DNA from: Candidatus Methanodesulfokora washburnensis
GTDB lineage: Archaea; Korarchaeota; Korarchaeia; Korarchaeales; Korarchaeaceae
Reading direction: 5' to 3'
Length of the DNA: 40,471 nucleotides
Assembly: GCF_003947435.1 (NCBI RefSeq)
Contig: NZ_RCOS01000125.1
Span: 1-40,471, forward strand
In this document: piece after piece, positions 1 to 8,117 of the stretch
Position numbering within the stretch: the first letter of the stretch is position 1
Layout of the letters: each line of letters opens with the position of its first letter
The notes under the pieces: generated by a model
What the model saw: the letters and a program-made list of their open reading frames with translations, nothing else
The model's database searches: none
Told to the model about the DNA's origin: nothing
Program-made: the position numbers and the translations under genes

Positions 1-125
1 ATTGTCTGATGCGTTACATACAATTTTACAGCTCCCTCTACAGCAGCATCGAAAAGTCTATCCGCTAAAATCTTATAGGGGGAGCTCTTTATTATACGCT
101 CAACCACCACGCTTGTGTCAATCAC
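1..125 (-). CDS. VapC-like PIN-domain toxin, 5' part only (runs off the window)
   Basis: Reading leftwards from a GTG at 125 the frame stays open to the window edge and encodes about 41 residues beginning V-I-D-T-S-V-V-V-E. This is the usual start of a PIN-domain ribonuclease, in which the first Asp binds the catalytic metal. The GTG overlaps the stop codon of the upstream AbrB-type gene, the standard coupling of vapB to vapC. The remaining acidic residues lie outside the window, so the family call rests on the N-terminus and context. Expected role (family knowledge): RNA-cleaving toxin neutralised by the adjacent antitoxin. Confidence 0.7.
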   Translation of the reverse strand, partial: MIDTSVVVERIIKSSPYKILADRLFDAAVEGAVKLYVTHQT

Positions 126-360
126 GTATTTCCTTGAGGATCGCACTTATCTTCCTCCTCTCAAGCTCATTCTCCTCCTTTAAGATCTGATCAACAATTT
201 TAGGATCTATTTCTACTTCTCTCGGCCTGAATGGCTTCAGCACAATTTCTCCCTCCCTAGCTTCAGCTATAACCTCCCCCTCATCTATCCCGGCAGCTTC
301 CCGAATGGATTTCGGAAGTATTAAAACCCCCTTCTTCCTCATCCGAAGCACAACTCTCAC
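118..360 (-). CDS. AbrB/SpoVT-type antitoxin (VapB-like)
   Basis: An 80-residue protein. Residues 1-45 fit the swapped-hairpin AbrB/MazE fold (R-K-K-G-V-L-I-L-P-K-S-I-R-E-A-A-G-I, then a G-E-I-V-L-K strand). The rest is a charged helical tail that would be expected to wrap the toxin. The start is taken as GTG at 360, with a GGTGA ribosome site just upstream; an in-frame ATG six codons later is an alternative. It is followed with overlap by the PIN-domain toxin, so the pair reads as a vapBC operon in which the antitoxin also represses the promoter (family knowledge). The AT-rich segment at about 380-410 probably contains that promoter. Confidence 0.75.
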   Translation of the reverse strand: MRVVLRMRKKGVLILPKSIREAAGIDEGEVIAEAREGEIVLKPFRPREVEIDPKIVDQILKEENELERRKISAILKEIRD

Positions 361-505
361 TTCAGTTCACCAACAATGCTAAGTTAAACTTATATTAAAA
401 GTTAACCTTTTCAGTACTTATCAACCGGATGAAAGCAAGCTGAGGATTGTATACAGGAGCTTAAATAACTTCTCTAAATGAAATAAAGACTTTTTAGGCA
501 ATGCG

Positions 506-1081
506 TTGCAAAGCAGATTTCGGGAGGCGATTGAGTTCCACCTAATCAAATCCCTGAACAAAGGTCATTCTAGGAACTATCCAGATCTGAGCATGGTCAA
601 GGACATCATAGACAGCTATATGAGGGAAAAAGGAATTAAAGACGAAAATATAGCAATTAAAGAGCTTATAGAGAAGGGATATAGGTACTGGAGCTTGGAG
701 AAGATATATCAGAATGTATCGGAGAGGGAGATATGGGATATCAGGTACAAGCTGTTGAAAGTTGAGGGCAGATATCTTTACTACAGGTTGCGACTAAAGG
801 AGACTATTGATGAGATGAAAAGGCTTGTCCTCATGCTCAGCAGTGTCATGTCGGAACTGGAGCTCTGCTACAGGCTTATGAAGGAGAGAGATCCGAGCGC
901 AAAGCTGGATGAAGACAAGCTGAGGGAGGAGAAGAAGTCAGTTGAGAATTATGTGCACAGGTATATAGCGAGCTTAAGGGAGGATGTTGAGAGAGCTGCT
1001 GTCGATAACGAGCTGGACATCTTAGCAGAGATGGAGGATCTCATGAGGAGATATAGAAAGGAGTTTCGATCAACACAGTAG
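506..1081 (+). CDS. Hypothetical helical, charged protein (191 aa)
   Basis: I do not recognise this protein. It is rich in Glu, Lys and Arg with regular hydrophobic spacing. A region around residues 90-185 looks like long amphipathic helices or a coiled coil. There is no signal peptide, membrane segment or cysteine motif. The only reasonable start is TTG at 506: no in-frame ATG or GTG occurs between the upstream stop (479-481) and the body of the protein. A TATA-like GCTTAAATAA lies at 459-468, giving at most a short leader. It stands alone between the toxin-antitoxin pair and the convergent decarboxylase gene, so context gives no function. Confidence 0.6.
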   Translation: MQSRFREAIEFHLIKSLNKGHSRNYPDLSMVKDIIDSYMREKGIKDENIAIKELIEKGYRYWSLEKIYQNVSEREIWDIRYKLLKVEGRYLYYRLRLKETIDEMKRLVLMLSSVMSELELCYRLMKERDPSAKLDEDKLREEKKSVENYVHRYIASLREDVERAAVDNELDILAEMEDLMRRYRKEFRSTQ

Positions 1082-1157
1082 AACATAAAAACTATGCTAA
1101 TAGGATATAAAAGTTATAGAAATAGATAAGCCACCTAAAACAAATAGCCTTGCGAAA

Positions 1158-2600
1158 TTAAGGAGGCCTGAGCACTTCAACCTCCCTTAAGGACATATCC
1201 TTGGCTATTATGATCCCTCCGGCTCTCTTCACCTCCCTTATATAGTCTATGTCCTCCTTTCTTATCAGAAATCCCTTTATGAGTATCGGAATACCTGGAG
1301 GATATGAGACTATGTTCTCAGCAGATACTAAGCCCTGCGCAAGATCTAGAGGAACCCTTCTTGAAACAAGCTTTTTTGGCATCCTTCTCACTAAATATGG
1401 CTCTATTTTCGGTGAATCACATCTCAAAGGTGGAAGCAATAGGCTCTTTCTGTTCATTGAGTGCCTGTCCTTCAGGGAATCCTCAATGGCATTAACAGTT
1501 GGCTCTACAGATTCCTCCTTTAGCTGAAAGGTTGCAAGGAACAGTATTGAGTTGTAATCTGCTTTTTCAGGGACTATTCTGTAATTAGCCTGAAGCATAT
1601 TGTCCAGCTGGAATCCAGTTATATCGAAGTTCGTCAGGACAATCTGAGTTTTTGTCAAATCCATGCCCGAAATATGATCTTTCCACTTCTCCAGCATCTC
1701 ATCATCCATTATTCTCAGGCCTCTTATTCCTCTAAGCTTCTCTCTAAAGATCTCAGATATCCTTATTATCCTCTCAACCTCCTCTCTTCCTCTTCTCTCC
1801 AGATGGCTCCTAGCTGCATCAAGGGATGCAAGAAGGTGATAAGAGGGGCTTGTGGTCGCATATCCCCTGTAAGCATCAAGCATTAAATCGGAGTCTATCA
1901 CCCTCTCCTTCCAGTGTATCATCCCAGTCTGTTGAAGGGATCCTCCCTGCTTATGCGTGCTCTGTATGCTCACATCAGCCCCTGCGTCCATTGCTGTCTC
2001 GGGAAGCTTTTCACTGAACTTGAAGTGAGCTCCCCAAGCTTCATCCACTATAACGATTATGCTGCTATCGAAGTTGTTCACAACTCTAACTATATCCCTA
2101 AGCCTACAGGAAAGGCCCTCATATGTGGGATTTGAGAGGAGAACTGCAGTTGCCTCAGGATTCCTTTCCAAAGCCTCCTTTACATCATCAGGAGTTGGAG
2201 GTATGAGGGAATCTATTTCTGGATCGTAGTACGACTTTATAAACCTAAACCTTATTCCGAAGTCCTCGCAGGCATTCTGGACGCTTATATGGATGTTCCT
2301 TGTGACGAGGATGAGGGGATTTCCGTACATCAGGGATAGATATCTCATCACGACATAGACGCTACCAGTGGATCCATTTACACTGAAAAGGGTTCTATCA
2401 GCATTATATAGCTTGGCAGCTCTCTCCATAGCCTCCTCGAATATCCCTGTTATCTCTATCGGATTTCCGTGCAAGGAGAATGATGCGGAGACATCACTGC
2501 CGTATATATCAGTTACTTTCTTCGCTTCCTGAAGAACAGAGGGGGTGCACCACCTTATGTACTTCCCCACCTCATTGTTCAGAAGATCCACTAAATCCAT
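1158..2600 (-). CDS. PLP-dependent Orn/Lys/Arg-type decarboxylase (fold type I)
   Basis: A 480-residue protein from the ATG at 2600. It has the fold-I decarboxylase order: a V-N-G-S-T-G-S cofactor loop near residues 74-80, L-S-N-P-T-Y-E-G near 155-162, the cofactor Asp in V-D-E-A-W-G-A-H (D186), and the Schiff-base lysine in S-I-Q-S-T-H-K (K217). The length matches the short SpeA/YaaO-type arginine/lysine/ornithine decarboxylases. The N-terminal segment lacks the usual T-P-G-H-K-G motif, so substrate is uncertain. The reading frame continues upstream but would overlap topA. The ATG at 2600 is chosen because it lies 25 bp from a TATA element shared with topA. Likely role: polyamine precursor synthesis or amino-acid decarboxylation. 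Most archaea use pyruvoyl-type arginine decarboxylase instead. Confidence 0.8.
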   Translation of the reverse strand: MDLVDLLNNEVGKYIRWCTPSVLQEAKKVTDIYGSDVSASFSLHGNPIEITGIFEEAMERAAKLYNADRTLFSVNGSTGSVYVVMRYLSLMYGNPLILVTRNIHISVQNACEDFGIRFRFIKSYYDPEIDSLIPPTPDDVKEALERNPEATAVLLSNPTYEGLSCRLRDIVRVVNNFDSSIIVIVDEAWGAHFKFSEKLPETAMDAGADVSIQSTHKQGGSLQQTGMIHWKERVIDSDLMLDAYRGYATTSPSYHLLASLDAARSHLERRGREEVERIIRISEIFREKLRGIRGLRIMDDEMLEKWKDHISGMDLTKTQIVLTNFDITGFQLDNMLQANYRIVPEKADYNSILFLATFQLKEESVEPTVNAIEDSLKDRHSMNRKSLLLPPLRCDSPKIEPYLVRRMPKKLVSRRVPLDLAQGLVSAENIVSYPPGIPILIKGFLIRKEDIDYIREVKRAGGIIIAKDMSLREVEVLRPP

Positions 2601-2620
2601 AAGCTCATGAGAAGGGGGAG

Positions 2621-2630
2621 TTTTTAAAAA
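2621..2630. promoter_or_regulatory. Symmetric TATA element between decarboxylase and topA
   Basis: TTTTTAAAAA is a perfect palindrome lying between two divergent genes. Its centre (2625.5) is 25.5 bp from the decarboxylase ATG (2600) and 23.5 bp from the topA GTG (2649). Archaeal transcription starts about 25 bp from the TATA centre, so both mRNAs would begin at or next to their start codons. One TATA site could therefore serve both directions. Confidence 0.6.
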
Positions 2631-2648
2631 GAGATTGTGATACCAGCT

Positions 2649-4772
2649 GTGAAAAAGATCCTCATAATAACTGAGAAGCCAAGCGTTGCTGAAAGAATAG
2701 CTAGAGTGCTGAGCGGAGGAAAGATGAAAGAGGAAGTTAAGGGAAAGGTGAAAATCTACAGGTTTTACAGAGGGGATCTTCACACAGTTGTGCCGGCATC
2801 CGGCCACATCTTCCAGCTGGATTATCCCGATGGAAAATGGACATATCCCATAATAGTAGAGCCTGAAAATCTTATTTACAAGCCAATAGCCGGAAAGAAG
2901 GCCTACATAGACGCAATAAAGAGAGAGGCGGAGGATGCAGATCTCATAGTGATAGCAACTGATTTGGACACAGAGGGCTCGGCAATAGGTCTTGAGATAC
3001 TGGAAGCTCTGAATATAAAAGGAGAGGTCAAGAGGATGGAGTTCAGCTCCCTCTCAGAAGCAGAGATAAAGAAGTCATATGAAAATTTAAAAAATATGGA
3101 TTATACTAGAGCATATGCCGGCTTTGCCAGAAGAGTGCTGGATCTAGAATGGGGAGCAAATATCACAAGAGCTCTCACTCTCTCAGCTAGAAACCACAGA
3201 TGGGTGAAGCTTTTGAGCTCAGGGAGAGTTCAGGGGCCAACGCTTAGGATGATAGTTGAGAGGGAGAGGGAGATAAGAAGCTTTGTCCCGGAGAAGTTCT
3301 ACGTCATAAAGGGGATATTTGAGGCAGGAGAGAGGAAATTTGAGGCCTTTCTCAGGGGTAAGATAAAGGATCCTGGAAAAATAGAAGAGATAAAAACCCT
3401 TGTAGGCTCGGAGTCTAGGGCTAATGTGAGAGAGAGGAAGGTCTCGTTGAGACCTCCGCCTCCGTTCGATGGGACCACGATGCAGATAGAAGTGAGCTCC
3501 ATAACAGGATTGACTCCAAGGCAGATAGCTGATAGAACAAGGGGGATAGCACAGCAACTATATGAAGCAGGTCTGATAAGCTATATAGGGACTGAAAGCC
3601 AGAAATATCCAAAGTCTTGGAGAAAGGAGGATTTTCTGGACATGGTGAAGATAATAGCATCCTACAGCCCTCTGAGCAGGGATGCGATGTGGGTTCTGGA
3701 GAACATGAGGGAAAAAGCCGTTGAAGGAAGAAAAGATGATCCAGCACATCCATGCATTCATATAGTCGGGGCTCCGGAAAAAGGATTCCCTACAGAGAAC
3801 CACAGGAAGGTGTATGAGATAATAGCAAGGAGGGTTCTGGCAACTCTATCTCCGGACGGGGAGGATATGAGAACTATAATCTCTGTCAGAATCGGGGAAA
3901 ACGTCTTCATAGCTAGAGGAGTTGTAAGGTTATCTGATGGATGGAGAAGGGTTTATCCCTTCATGAAATCCGAGGAGAAACCCCTTCCAAGGATAGAAAA
4001 TGGGCAGGAAGTGAAGCTTATTGATATAAAGGTGGAGGAAAAGGAGACAAAGCCTCCAAAGAGATACACCCCTAGAAGCTTGATAAAAGCCATGGAGAAG
4101 CTTGGACTGGGGACAAAGAACACAAGAGCTGTCATTCTGGACCTTTTAAAGGAGAGAGGTTATGTGGAGGGAAAGACCTTCAGGCCAACCAAGATAGGGG
4201 AGAGGGTTGTCGATGTCCTATCCGATTTGGTGCCGGAGATAGTTGATCCTAATATGACAGCAAAGTTAGATGAGGCGATGAGAAGGATAGAGATGGGTGA
4301 GCTAAACCACAAGGACTTCCTCAGGAAGACTTTGAATGAGCTGTCTGGCTACATGATCAAGTTCAAGGAGCTAGAAAAAGCAATAGGAGAGAGTATATCC
4401 TCAGCAATAGAGGCTAAATCTGTCGGAACATGCCCCAAATGCGGAGGAGCTCTTGTTTTGAGAAGGAGCAGATTTGGCCCTTTTGTAATCTGCATTAATG
4501 GAGATGTAAAATACGACTTAATGCCGAAAGAGAGAGTTATCGAGGGCTCCTGTGAGTGCGGCCTTCCGCTAGTTGCTGGAAGCATAAGGACAAAGAGCGG
4601 GAAGCACATAAAATATGAGAGATGCTTGGGCAACTGTGATAGATCCCCTCTCAGATGCTCCAATTGTGGCTCAACAGCAATACCAAAGAGAGGAAAATAC
4701 GGCGTATATGTGAAATGCAGCTCATGCGGTTCTGTCAACTTTTTCAAGATCTCCCGGGCGAAGAGAGGATGA
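2649..4772 (+). CDS. topA: Type IA DNA topoisomerase (TopA) with C-terminal zinc fingers
   Basis: About 707 residues. The Toprim domain begins with E9 in I-T-E-K-P-S-V-A-E-R and carries D-L-D-T-E-G (D105, D107, E109) for metal binding. The strand-cleaving tyrosine is Y312 in L-I-S-Y-I-G-T-E-S-Q-K-Y-P. The C-terminus has several Cys pairs (C-P-K-C, C-E-C, C-S-N-C, C-S-S-C), fitting zinc ribbons. The enzyme relaxes negative supercoils through a 5'-phosphotyrosine link. Oddity: the Arg two residues after the catalytic Tyr, normal in this family (Y-P-R-T or Y-M-R-T), is Gly314 here. A GTG at 2637 is an alternative start, but 2649 sits at the expected leaderless distance from the TATA box. Its stop overlaps the ATG of the PHP gene (ATGA). 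Confidence 0.93.
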   Translation: MKKILIITEKPSVAERIARVLSGGKMKEEVKGKVKIYRFYRGDLHTVVPASGHIFQLDYPDGKWTYPIIVEPENLIYKPIAGKKAYIDAIKREAEDADLIVIATDLDTEGSAIGLEILEALNIKGEVKRMEFSSLSEAEIKKSYENLKNMDYTRAYAGFARRVLDLEWGANITRALTLSARNHRWVKLLSSGRVQGPTLRMIVEREREIRSFVPEKFYVIKGIFEAGERKFEAFLRGKIKDPGKIEEIKTLVGSESRANVRERKVSLRPPPPFDGTTMQIEVSSITGLTPRQIADRTRGIAQQLYEAGLISYIGTESQKYPKSWRKEDFLDMVKIIASYSPLSRDAMWVLENMREKAVEGRKDDPAHPCIHIVGAPEKGFPTENHRKVYEIIARRVLATLSPDGEDMRTIISVRIGENVFIARGVVRLSDGWRRVYPFMKSEEKPLPRIENGQEVKLIDIKVEEKETKPPKRYTPRSLIKAMEKLGLGTKNTRAVILDLLKERGYVEGKTFRPTKIGERVVDVLSDLVPEIVDPNMTAKLDEAMRRIEMGELNHKDFLRKTLNELSGYMIKFKELEKAIGESISSAIEAKSVGTCPKCGGALVLRRSRFGPFVICINGDVKYDLMPKERVIEGSCECGLPLVAGSIRTKSGKHIKYERCLGNCDRSPLRCSNCGSTAIPKRGKYGVYVKCSSCGSVNFFKISRAKRG

Positions 4773-5518
4773 AGCTCAGGACAAACTATCATATCCACAC
4801 TCAGTGGAGCGATGGGGATAACTCGGTGGAGGAGGTTGTGAGGACAGCAGAGAAAGTTTTCGATGAGATAGCTATAACAGATCACCTCGTCATAAAGCCG
4901 GATGGTTCACAAGAGCCTTATTCAATACCTGCAGGTAGGATAAAGAGCTACTTGAAGGAAATAGAGAAAGTTGAAGCGCAGGTAAGGGTGCTCAAGGGCC
5001 TTGAGGTGGACTACTTTCCTGAATCTGAGAGAATTATAGAGAATTTGCTGAAGGAGCTGGACCTTGATTTAGTCATAGGAAGCGTTCATTTTGTCGACAT
5101 GGCTCCAATAGATCTTTCGGAGGAGTTCTGGATTGGAAAGAGCCAGAGAGAAGTGGATGAAATATACAGAAAATATTATGAGCTTGTGGAAATGGCATCG
5201 TCATCGGGCTTGTTTGATGTTATCGGCCACCTTGACCTGCCGAAGAAGTTCGGGAGAAGAAGTGATATATTCCCCGAAAACCTAGATGTAGAAGTTGTGG
5301 AGATAAACACCAGCGGATTAAGGTATCCTGCTAGGGAGATCTATCCAGCAGAGGCGATCTGCAGGAAGCTTGTCCAGAAAAAGGTCAGGTTCACAATAGG
5401 AACCGATGCTCACTCTTTAAACCATCTTTCTTATTGTATTAAGGAAGCTGAAGAGCTTCTAGAGAGAATATCTGGGGAGAGAGTGGTCTTCAGGCATAGA
5501 GCTGCAGTTCCCATCTGA
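4769..5518 (+). CDS. PHP-domain phosphoesterase, histidinol-phosphatase-like
   Basis: A 249-residue protein starting at the ATG that overlaps the topA stop. The four PHP metal-binding blocks are visible in order: H-I-H-T-Q-W-S-D-G near the N-terminus, I-T-D-H, G-S-V-H-F-V-D with G-H-L-D-L-P, and G-T-D-A-H-S near the end. This layout matches the HisK-like family that dephosphorylates histidinol phosphate with a trinuclear metal centre. No other his gene is in the window, so another phosphoester substrate is possible. It is co-transcribed and translationally coupled with topA, without an obvious functional link. Confidence 0.85.
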   Translation: MKLRTNYHIHTQWSDGDNSVEEVVRTAEKVFDEIAITDHLVIKPDGSQEPYSIPAGRIKSYLKEIEKVEAQVRVLKGLEVDYFPESERIIENLLKELDLDLVIGSVHFVDMAPIDLSEEFWIGKSQREVDEIYRKYYELVEMASSSGLFDVIGHLDLPKKFGRRSDIFPENLDVEVVEINTSGLRYPAREIYPAEAICRKLVQKKVRFTIGTDAHSLNHLSYCIKEAEELLERISGERVVFRHRAAVPI

Positions 5519-5525
5519 CCATAGG

Positions 5526-5535
5526 TTATTAAATA
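5526..5535 (+). promoter_or_regulatory. TATA box of the MFS gene
   Basis: TTATTAAATA centred 26 bp upstream of the ATG at 5557, with no ribosome site between them. This fits a leaderless mRNA. Confidence 0.5.
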
Positions 5536-5556
5536 GGATCTCTATCACCGAGGAAG

Positions 5557-6807
5557 ATGCCCTATCTGAAGGAGCTCACGCCTATATACCTTTCAGTGCT
5601 CTCAATGAGACTGAGCTTTGGGCTTGTGGTCTTCGCTCTCCCTCTATACATAGGTGAGAAATATCTCTCAGTTGGCATAATTGCTGCTGCATATCCTGTT
5701 GCTGAGCTTCTTCTCGTCTTCCCCTTCGGAGTCCTATCTGACAGATATGGAAGGAAGGTTTTTCTGCTTATCGGGCTCCTCTTATCTGCTATCGATCTTC
5801 CTCTCTTCTCCCTCACAAGGAACACCATTCTGCTGACATTGATACATGGAATTCAGGGGATAGCAGCTGCATCTGTTATGGCAAGCTCTCTGGCAGCAGT
5901 ATCCGATGTAGCAAAGGAGAGCAGAAGGGGGAGGGAGATGGGAATATACGATCTTGTGAACATGGCAGGCTATATAATAGGTTTCCCCCTCTCCGGATTG
6001 GTAATAGATGCAACAAAGGATATGAGATCCCCCTTCTTTGTTGCGTCCCTTATAGCTGCTCTTGGATTGATTATAACAGCTTTTCTTCTCCCAAGAGACA
6101 TTGGAAGATCCACAATGGATCTTAAAACCAGACTTAAGATCGCATTCAAGGGGATAACGGGGGGAAGAGAGGCCGTTCTGCTGACAGTTATGTGGTTCAC
6201 CATAATGATGTTCATAAGCTTCTTTCTCACATTTGGACCCCTCATCATCAGAGGCATGGGAGGGCATCACAGCTTCTTCAGAATTGGATCCTATTTGTCA
6301 GCTTTAATAGCAATCCTAGCCATAACCCAGCCCCTTTACGGATATATATCTGATTTAATAGGGAGAACAAAGGCTCTTCTCACCGGTTCTATCTCCATAT
6401 TTCTCCTTCTGATCACAATTTATGCATGGCATGCAGGATTTGTGAAATATCACATTGCAATTCCATTGATAGCGATCTTGGGCCTTGGATCACTCATGTT
6501 CTCCCCTGCCGGGCTTGCATTCCTTGCTGATATATCCAAGGAGGGAGCTAGAGGCTCTTTCATGGGATTCTACAGCTTCATAATGAACTTGGGGAATGTC
6601 CTAGGGCCTATAATGGGAGGAGCCTTTATGAGCGCATTTGGTCCAAGGGATGGGATATCAGCCATGATACTGCTGGGAGCTATCCTCACCGGATCCTCTG
6701 TCCTAATCTTTATGATAAAAAAGAAAAAAGAGGGGAGTTCAGGCGGTTATAGTCTGGCTTATCGCCTTTCTGGAGATATCCAGAACGTATTTGCCCTTGT
6801 CGGTTAG
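5557..6807 (+). CDS. Major facilitator superfamily transporter
   Basis: A 416-residue, strongly hydrophobic protein with about 12 membrane helices. The MFS signature between helices 2 and 3 is clear (G-V-L-S-D-R-Y-G-R-K, near residues 59-68), and a second copy (G-Y-I-S-D-L-I-G-R-T) marks the C-terminal half. The family moves small molecules by proton-coupled antiport or symport; the substrate cannot be read from the sequence. The C-terminus overlaps the convergent PadR-family gene by 69 bp. A PadR regulator next to an MFS pump is a common drug-efflux arrangement, which makes an exporter plausible. Confidence 0.88.
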   Translation: MPYLKELTPIYLSVLSMRLSFGLVVFALPLYIGEKYLSVGIIAAAYPVAELLLVFPFGVLSDRYGRKVFLLIGLLLSAIDLPLFSLTRNTILLTLIHGIQGIAAASVMASSLAAVSDVAKESRRGREMGIYDLVNMAGYIIGFPLSGLVIDATKDMRSPFFVASLIAALGLIITAFLLPRDIGRSTMDLKTRLKIAFKGITGGREAVLLTVMWFTIMMFISFFLTFGPLIIRGMGGHHSFFRIGSYLSALIAILAITQPLYGYISDLIGRTKALLTGSISIFLLLITIYAWHAGFVKYHIAIPLIAILGLGSLMFSPAGLAFLADISKEGARGSFMGFYSFIMNLGNVLGPIMGGAFMSAFGPRDGISAMILLGAILTGSSVLIFMIKKKKEGSSGGYSLAYRLSGDIQNVFALVG

Positions 6808-7056
6808 CTTGTACACCTTTCTTCTGTCTTGCCACACTCCCTCGACAAGCCCCAGCTTCATCAAACTGTATATTATGGCATATATTGTAGTTGATCCCAT
6901 TTTTGCATGAGAGAGTTCAAGTATCTTCTTTTTGACTCCATATCCATGCATTGGCTCTTTTTCAAGCAATGCCAGTATTATATAGGGTGCAAGATCTTTC
7001 CAAACTAGGTCCTCAACCTTCTCGGTCTCCCTCTTGGGTCGGGTCATATGTTTCAC
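6739..7056 (-). CDS. PadR-family transcriptional regulator
   Basis: A 105-residue winged-helix protein. L-A-P-Y-I-I-L-A-L-L-E-K-E-P-M-H-G-Y-G-V near residues 22-41 is the PadR signature, followed by the recognition helix (S-T-T-I-Y-A-I-I-Y-S-L-M-K) and a wing with D-R-R-K-V-Y-K-L-T-D-K-G. It lacks the long C-terminal helical extension of classical PadR and so belongs to the short subfamily. Two starts are possible: GTG at 7056, 28 bp from the TATA box at 7081-7087, or ATG at 7047, with GGGTGA upstream. It probably regulates itself and perhaps the convergent MFS gene. Confidence 0.85.
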   Translation of the reverse strand: MKHMTRPKRETEKVEDLVWKDLAPYIILALLEKEPMHGYGVKKKILELSHAKMGSTTIYAIIYSLMKLGLVEGVWQDRRKVYKLTDKGKYVLDISRKAISQTITA

Positions 7057-7080
7057 CCACTTAAGTTTAGAACCACTTGC

Positions 7081-7087
7081 TTATAAA
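7081..7087 (-). promoter_or_regulatory. TATA box of the PadR gene
   Basis: On the minus strand TTTATAA, centred 28 bp upstream of the GTG at 7056. Confidence 0.45.
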
Positions 7088-7209
7088 CATTTCTTCCATC
7101 AGAGGTACTGAAGAAAAACTTAGAATTTCAAGTAGAATTTCTCATCAAAGACTTATTTTAGATAGAATTTTATCCATTTCCTTTATTACAGGAAATTCTC
7201 CTTTGAGGT

Positions 7210-8113
7210 TCAATATTCGAACAGATCAGTGCTGAGATACTTGAGCCCGTTATCAGGCAGAACTGCCACAATTGTCCTCCCTCTTCCGATCTCCTTTGCC
7301 TTCTTCACAGCGACATCCATTATTGCTGCAGAACTCTGGCCTACTAAAAGCCCCTCCTTTCTCGCAAGCTCCCTTGCTATAAGCTTTATTGAGCTGAGAT
7401 CCTCTATTTCCACTATCTCGTCGAAGGCATCTGGCCTGAACAGCTTTGTTGGATTTTCCTCGGCTGGATTTCTCAGCCCCTGTATGCTGATACCGGGTTT
7501 TGGAGTGACTCCAACTATCCTCACATCTTTTTTTGTATTCCTTCAGCCCCATCGATATTCCAACACCTGTTCCAGCAGTTCCTATGCCAACTACCACCAT
7601 ATCGACTTTGCCAGATGTCTGCTCTATTATCTCCCTCGCTGTTGTCTGGTAATGAGCCATTATATTAGCTGGATCGCTGAACTGATCCAGATCCACATAT
7701 TTCTCCGGATCCTCCTCTATGATCCTTCTTTTCAGCTCTATCGCACCTGCCGTCCCCTTTTCCCCAGGAGATAGAATGAGATCTGCACCATATGCCCTTA
7801 TTATCTTCCTCCTCTCTATGCTGACGGATTCTGGCATCACAACCACTATCCTATATCCTTTGACAGCAGCTATCATCGCCAGAGCTATTCCTGTATTTCC
7901 CGATGTGGCCTCTATTATCACCTTGTCCTTTCTAAGTCTTCCTGATGCCTCAGCTGCCTCCACTAAATAGAGGGCCATTCTATCTTTCACAGATCCTCCT
8001 GGGTTGTACCACTCAAGTTTTGCCAGAAGCTCTGCATCCTCGCTGCTCACAAGCTTGTTTATCTTTACCATTGGGGTTCTACCTATTAAATCAAGAACGC
8101 TTCTGGCTATCAT
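7210..8113 (-). pseudogene. Cysteine synthase family enzyme, interrupted by one frameshift
   Basis: From the ATG at 8113, preceded by GGTGA, the first frame gives the PLP fold-II N-terminal half. It includes N-P-G-G-S-V-K-D-R (K43 as Schiff-base lysine), T-S-G-N-T-G and G-T-A-G-T-G-V-G. The C-terminal third (R-I-V-G-V-T-P-K-P-G to the end, with S-S-A-A-I-M-D) continues in another frame. The switch falls in a T7 run at 7528-7534 (A7 on the coding strand). Removing one base restores an uninterrupted protein of 300 residues, the normal size for CysK/CysM; the span of 904 bases is 301 codons plus one. A homopolymer sequencing error, a true pseudogene, or slippage-based expression are all possible. 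The gene follows the SerK-like gene by 4 bases, suggesting O-phosphoserine as substrate. Confidence 0.88.
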
Positions 8114-8117
8114 GAGA

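Noticed and set aside
2601-2807. N-terminal extension of the decarboxylase by 69 residues
   Set aside because: It overlaps the topA start, contains no family features, and removes the promoter logic that fits the ATG at 2600.
4655-4768. N-terminal extension of the PHP protein into topA
   Set aside because: The extension is topA zinc-finger DNA read in another frame; the ATGA overlap at 4769 is the natural start and the PHP motif begins right after it.
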